Positions 62,041-64,000 of a stretch of 64,000 nucleotides of DNA are shown piece by piece (position 1 is the stretch's first letter; every line of letters begins with the position of its first letter). Below the pieces are notes generated by a model. That model saw only the letters and a program-made list of their open reading frames with translations, was not told the DNA's origin and did no database searches. Source of the stretch: Aliiroseovarius sp. S1339 (lineage in GTDB: Bacteria; Pseudomonadota; Alphaproteobacteria; Rhodobacterales; Rhodobacteraceae); contig NZ_JALPQG010000005.1 in NCBI RefSeq assembly GCF_023195695.1, positions 124,001 to 188,000 on the forward strand, written 5' to 3'. Made by a program: the position numbers and the translations under genes.

Positions 62041-62919
62041 ATGGCCACCCAGCACTCAAGATCCGCAGCCAGATTGATGATGGCACCTGCAGTGATCCTA
62101 CTACTCGGATGGATGCTGGTTCCGTTGACCATGACGCTGTTCTTTTCATTCAAGAAATACCTGCCACTGCGTGGCGACTCGATGGCTAACGGGCTGGAAT
62201 GGGTCGGCTTTGACAACTACGTTCGGTTTGTAAGCTCCAGTTCTTTCTGGCCCAGCATTCAAGCCACCTTGATCATCGTCGGTGGTGTTCTAGCAATCAC
62301 CATCGTCCTGGGCGTCCTGCTCGCGATCCTTCTGGACCAACCCATGTGGGGTCAGGGCATTGTCCGCATCCTTGTCATTGCCCCGTTCTTCGTCATGCCG
62401 ACCGTATCGGCGCTGGTGTGGAAGAACATGTTCATGGACCCGGTGAACGGCCTCCTTGCCCATCTTTGGCGGGCGTTTGGCGCCGAACCTGTCCAATGGC
62501 TCAGCCAGGCGTCACTGCCGTCGCTGATCATGATTGTCTCGTGGCAATGGCTGCCATTCGCGACCCTTATCCTGCTGACGGCCATCCAATCGCTGGACAG
62601 TGAACAACTGGAGGCGGCTGAAATGGACGGCGCGCCGGTGCTTAAACGGTTCTGGTTTATTGTATTGCCGCACCTGTCGCGTGCGATCACCATCGTGATC
62701 CTTATCCAGACCATTTTCCTGCTGGCTCTGTTTGCCGAGATTTTCGTGACAACAGGCGGTGCGTTCGGCACCAAGACACTGTCTTACCTGATCTTCCAGC
62801 GTGTGCTGGAAAGCCAAAACGTCGGATTGGGATCGGCGGGTGGTGTCTATGCAATCATTCTGGCCAATATCGTTGCCATCTTCCTGATGCGCATCGTTGG
62901 CAAAAACCTAGACGCATAG
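62041..62919 (+). CDS. smoF: polyol ABC transporter permease
   Basis: A 292-residue permease with six predicted helices, the first at about 14-35. The EAA loop reads L-E-A-A-E-M-D-G-A-P-V-L-K-R-F-W-F-I-V-L-P. GGAG precedes the ATG at 62041. It pairs with the next gene to form the channel. Confidence 0.89.
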   Translation: MATQHSRSAARLMMAPAVILLLGWMLVPLTMTLFFSFKKYLPLRGDSMANGLEWVGFDNYVRFVSSSSFWPSIQATLIIVGGVLAITIVLGVLLAILLDQPMWGQGIVRILVIAPFFVMPTVSALVWKNMFMDPVNGLLAHLWRAFGAEPVQWLSQASLPSLIMIVSWQWLPFATLILLTAIQSLDSEQLEAAEMDGAPVLKRFWFIVLPHLSRAITIVILIQTIFLLALFAEIFVTTGGAFGTKTLSYLIFQRVLESQNVGLGSAGGVYAIILANIVAIFLMRIVGKNLDA

Positions 62920-62931
62920 GGAGGGCACGAC

Positions 62932-63762
62932 ATGGCACGCGCAGCGACATCACAACGCAAAGTTCTGAACACGGCATTGGCATGGGCGGTCGGATTTCTG
63001 ATCTTCTTCCCGATCCTGTGGACGATCCTGACCAGCTTCAAGACCGAGGCACAGGCCATCGCAAGCCCGCCGATCTTTCTGAACTTTGACTGGACCTTAG
63101 AGAACTATGCAGTCGTTCAAGAACGGTCGAACTACATGCGGTTCTTGTGGAATTCGATCATCATTGCCGGTGGGTCGACCATCCTTGGCACCATCATTGC
63201 GATCCCGGCCGCCTGGTCCATGGCTTTTGTGCCTTCCAAGCGGACCAAAGACATTCTGTTGTGGATGCTGTCCACCAAGATGTTACCGGCGGTTGGTGTG
63301 CTTTACCCGATCTATTTGCTGTTCATCAAAATGGGGCTGCTGGACAGCCGCGCGGGGCTGGTCATCGTTCTGATGCTGATCAATCTGCCGATCATTGTCT
63401 GGATGCTGTACACTTATTTCCGCGAAATTCCGGGCGAGATTCTGGAAGCCGCACGGATGGACGGCGCGACCCTGAAAGATGAAATCCTGTATGTTCTGAC
63501 GCCCATGGCGATCCCGGGCATCGCATCCACCCTATTGTTGAACTTCATCTTGGCCTGGAACGAGGCGTTTTGGACGCTGAACCTGACGGCGGCAAATGCC
63601 GCCCCTCTGACCGCGTTCATCGCCAGTTATTCCAGCCCCGAGGGCTTGTTCTACGCGAAACTCAGCGCGGCCTCGACCATGGCCATTGCGCCGATCCTCA
63701 TCCTTGGCTGGTTCAGTCAGAAACAACTTGTCCGGGGTCTGACCTTCGGCGCAGTGAAATAA
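62932..63762 (+). CDS. smoG: polyol ABC transporter permease
   Basis: A 276-residue permease with about six helices. The coupling loop reads L-E-A-A-R-M-D-G-A-T-L-K-D-E-I. It starts 12 bases after smoF with GGGAGG in between. The C-terminal G-L-T-F-G-A-V-K is typical of MalG-type subunits. Confidence 0.89.
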   Translation: MARAATSQRKVLNTALAWAVGFLIFFPILWTILTSFKTEAQAIASPPIFLNFDWTLENYAVVQERSNYMRFLWNSIIIAGGSTILGTIIAIPAAWSMAFVPSKRTKDILLWMLSTKMLPAVGVLYPIYLLFIKMGLLDSRAGLVIVLMLINLPIIVWMLYTYFREIPGEILEAARMDGATLKDEILYVLTPMAIPGIASTLLLNFILAWNEAFWTLNLTAANAAPLTAFIASYSSPEGLFYAKLSAASTMAIAPILILGWFSQKQLVRGLTFGAVK

Positions 63763-63771
63763 GGAAAGATC

Positions 63772-64000
63772 ATGGGACGTATTGTACTCGATCAAGTGTC
63801 CAAAAGCTTCGGTGAGGTAGAGGTCATTCCACCACTGGACCTGACCATTGAAGATGGCGAGTTTACCGTTTTTGTCGGCCCCTCTGGCTGCGGGAAATCC
63901 ACACTTTTGCGTCTGATCGCAGGGCTCGAAGATAGCTCGGGTGGGCATATCCGTATCGATGGGGCGGACGCCACCAACGTGCCACCGGCCAAGCGCGGGT
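63772..64000 (+). CDS. smoK: polyol ABC transporter ATPase, cut by right edge
   Basis: The first 76 codons of a MalK/SmoK-type ATPase are present, with Walker [13 protein letters not shown] and the following I-A-G-L-E-D. The rest lies beyond the window. It starts nine bases after smoG, with AAGGAAAG before the ATG, completing the importer. Confidence 0.88.
   Translation, partial: MGRIVLDQVSKSFGEVEVIPPLDLTIEDGEFTVFVGPSGCGKSTLLRLIAGLEDSSGGHIRIDGADATNVPPAKRG

Noticed and set aside
1-64000. CRISPR array, prophage or replication origin
   Set aside because: No regularly spaced short repeats, phage structural genes, repABC/parAB genes or dnaA-box clusters were seen.

Overview
The window looks like chromosome of a marine Rhodobacteraceae (Roseobacter-group alphaproteobacterium). 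This rests on gene content: a SmoEFGK-type polyol ABC transporter behind a LacI regulator, HpsN-type dehydrogenases, a TauABC-like transporter, a YjbH-family outer-membrane protein and a Hint-domain remnant. GC is moderately high and genes are densely packed in operons. No species can be named.

Layout. 1-834: start of a YjbH-like protein running off the left edge. 1043-3293: an acyl-CoA dehydrogenase overlapped by an AMACR-type CoA enzyme. 3454-3530: tRNA-Arg(ACG). 4363-12995: a putative iodate-reductase locus. Its minus-strand operon encodes two di-haem MauG/cytochrome-c-peroxidase-like proteins, an AioB-like Rieske protein and an AioA-like molybdoenzyme (idrP-idrP-idrB-idrA). Just upstream are a hybrid histidine kinase and a divergent OmpR-type regulator. 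Tandem 10-bp repeats that could be the regulator's operator lie directly upstream of the operon. The locus sits beside the tRNA gene and is bracketed by decayed non-coding DNA carrying related transposon-end-like repeats.

13-20 kb: a small membrane methyltransferase, a truncated Hint protein, a secreted protein with HExxH, a large von Willebrand-A protein with seven tandem repeats and a VOC protein. 20.3-24.7 kb: creatinase, a divergent LysR regulator and a CocE-type hydrolase. 24.9-39.7 kb: a divergent SnoaL-like gene, then a 14-gene plus-strand cluster. It encodes a four-gene sugar-type ABC importer, an NTF2-like protein, an HpsN/HisD-like dehydrogenase, an SDR, a LacI regulator, two tandem SnoaL-like paralogues, a bicupin, a MetE-like zinc enzyme, an alpha/beta hydrolase and an RraA/HMG-aldolase-like protein. 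Coupled start/stop overlaps suggest one catabolic pathway. I do not recognise it, and it is the best candidate here for an undescribed system.

39.8-48.2 kb: a secreted unknown divergent from a four-cysteine MarR regulator with a MOSC protein, a phospholipase-D-like enzyme, a large unknown membrane protein, xylulokinase and small genes. 48.6-58.4 kb: a TauABC-like importer divergent from a LysR regulator, followed by a DMGDH-like flavoprotein, HpsN and a convergent PhyH-type dioxygenase. This suggests uptake and oxidation of a sulfonate or N-methylated compound. 58.8-64 kb: a GNAT protein, then LacI and smoE-F-G-K-like genes, the last cut by the right edge.
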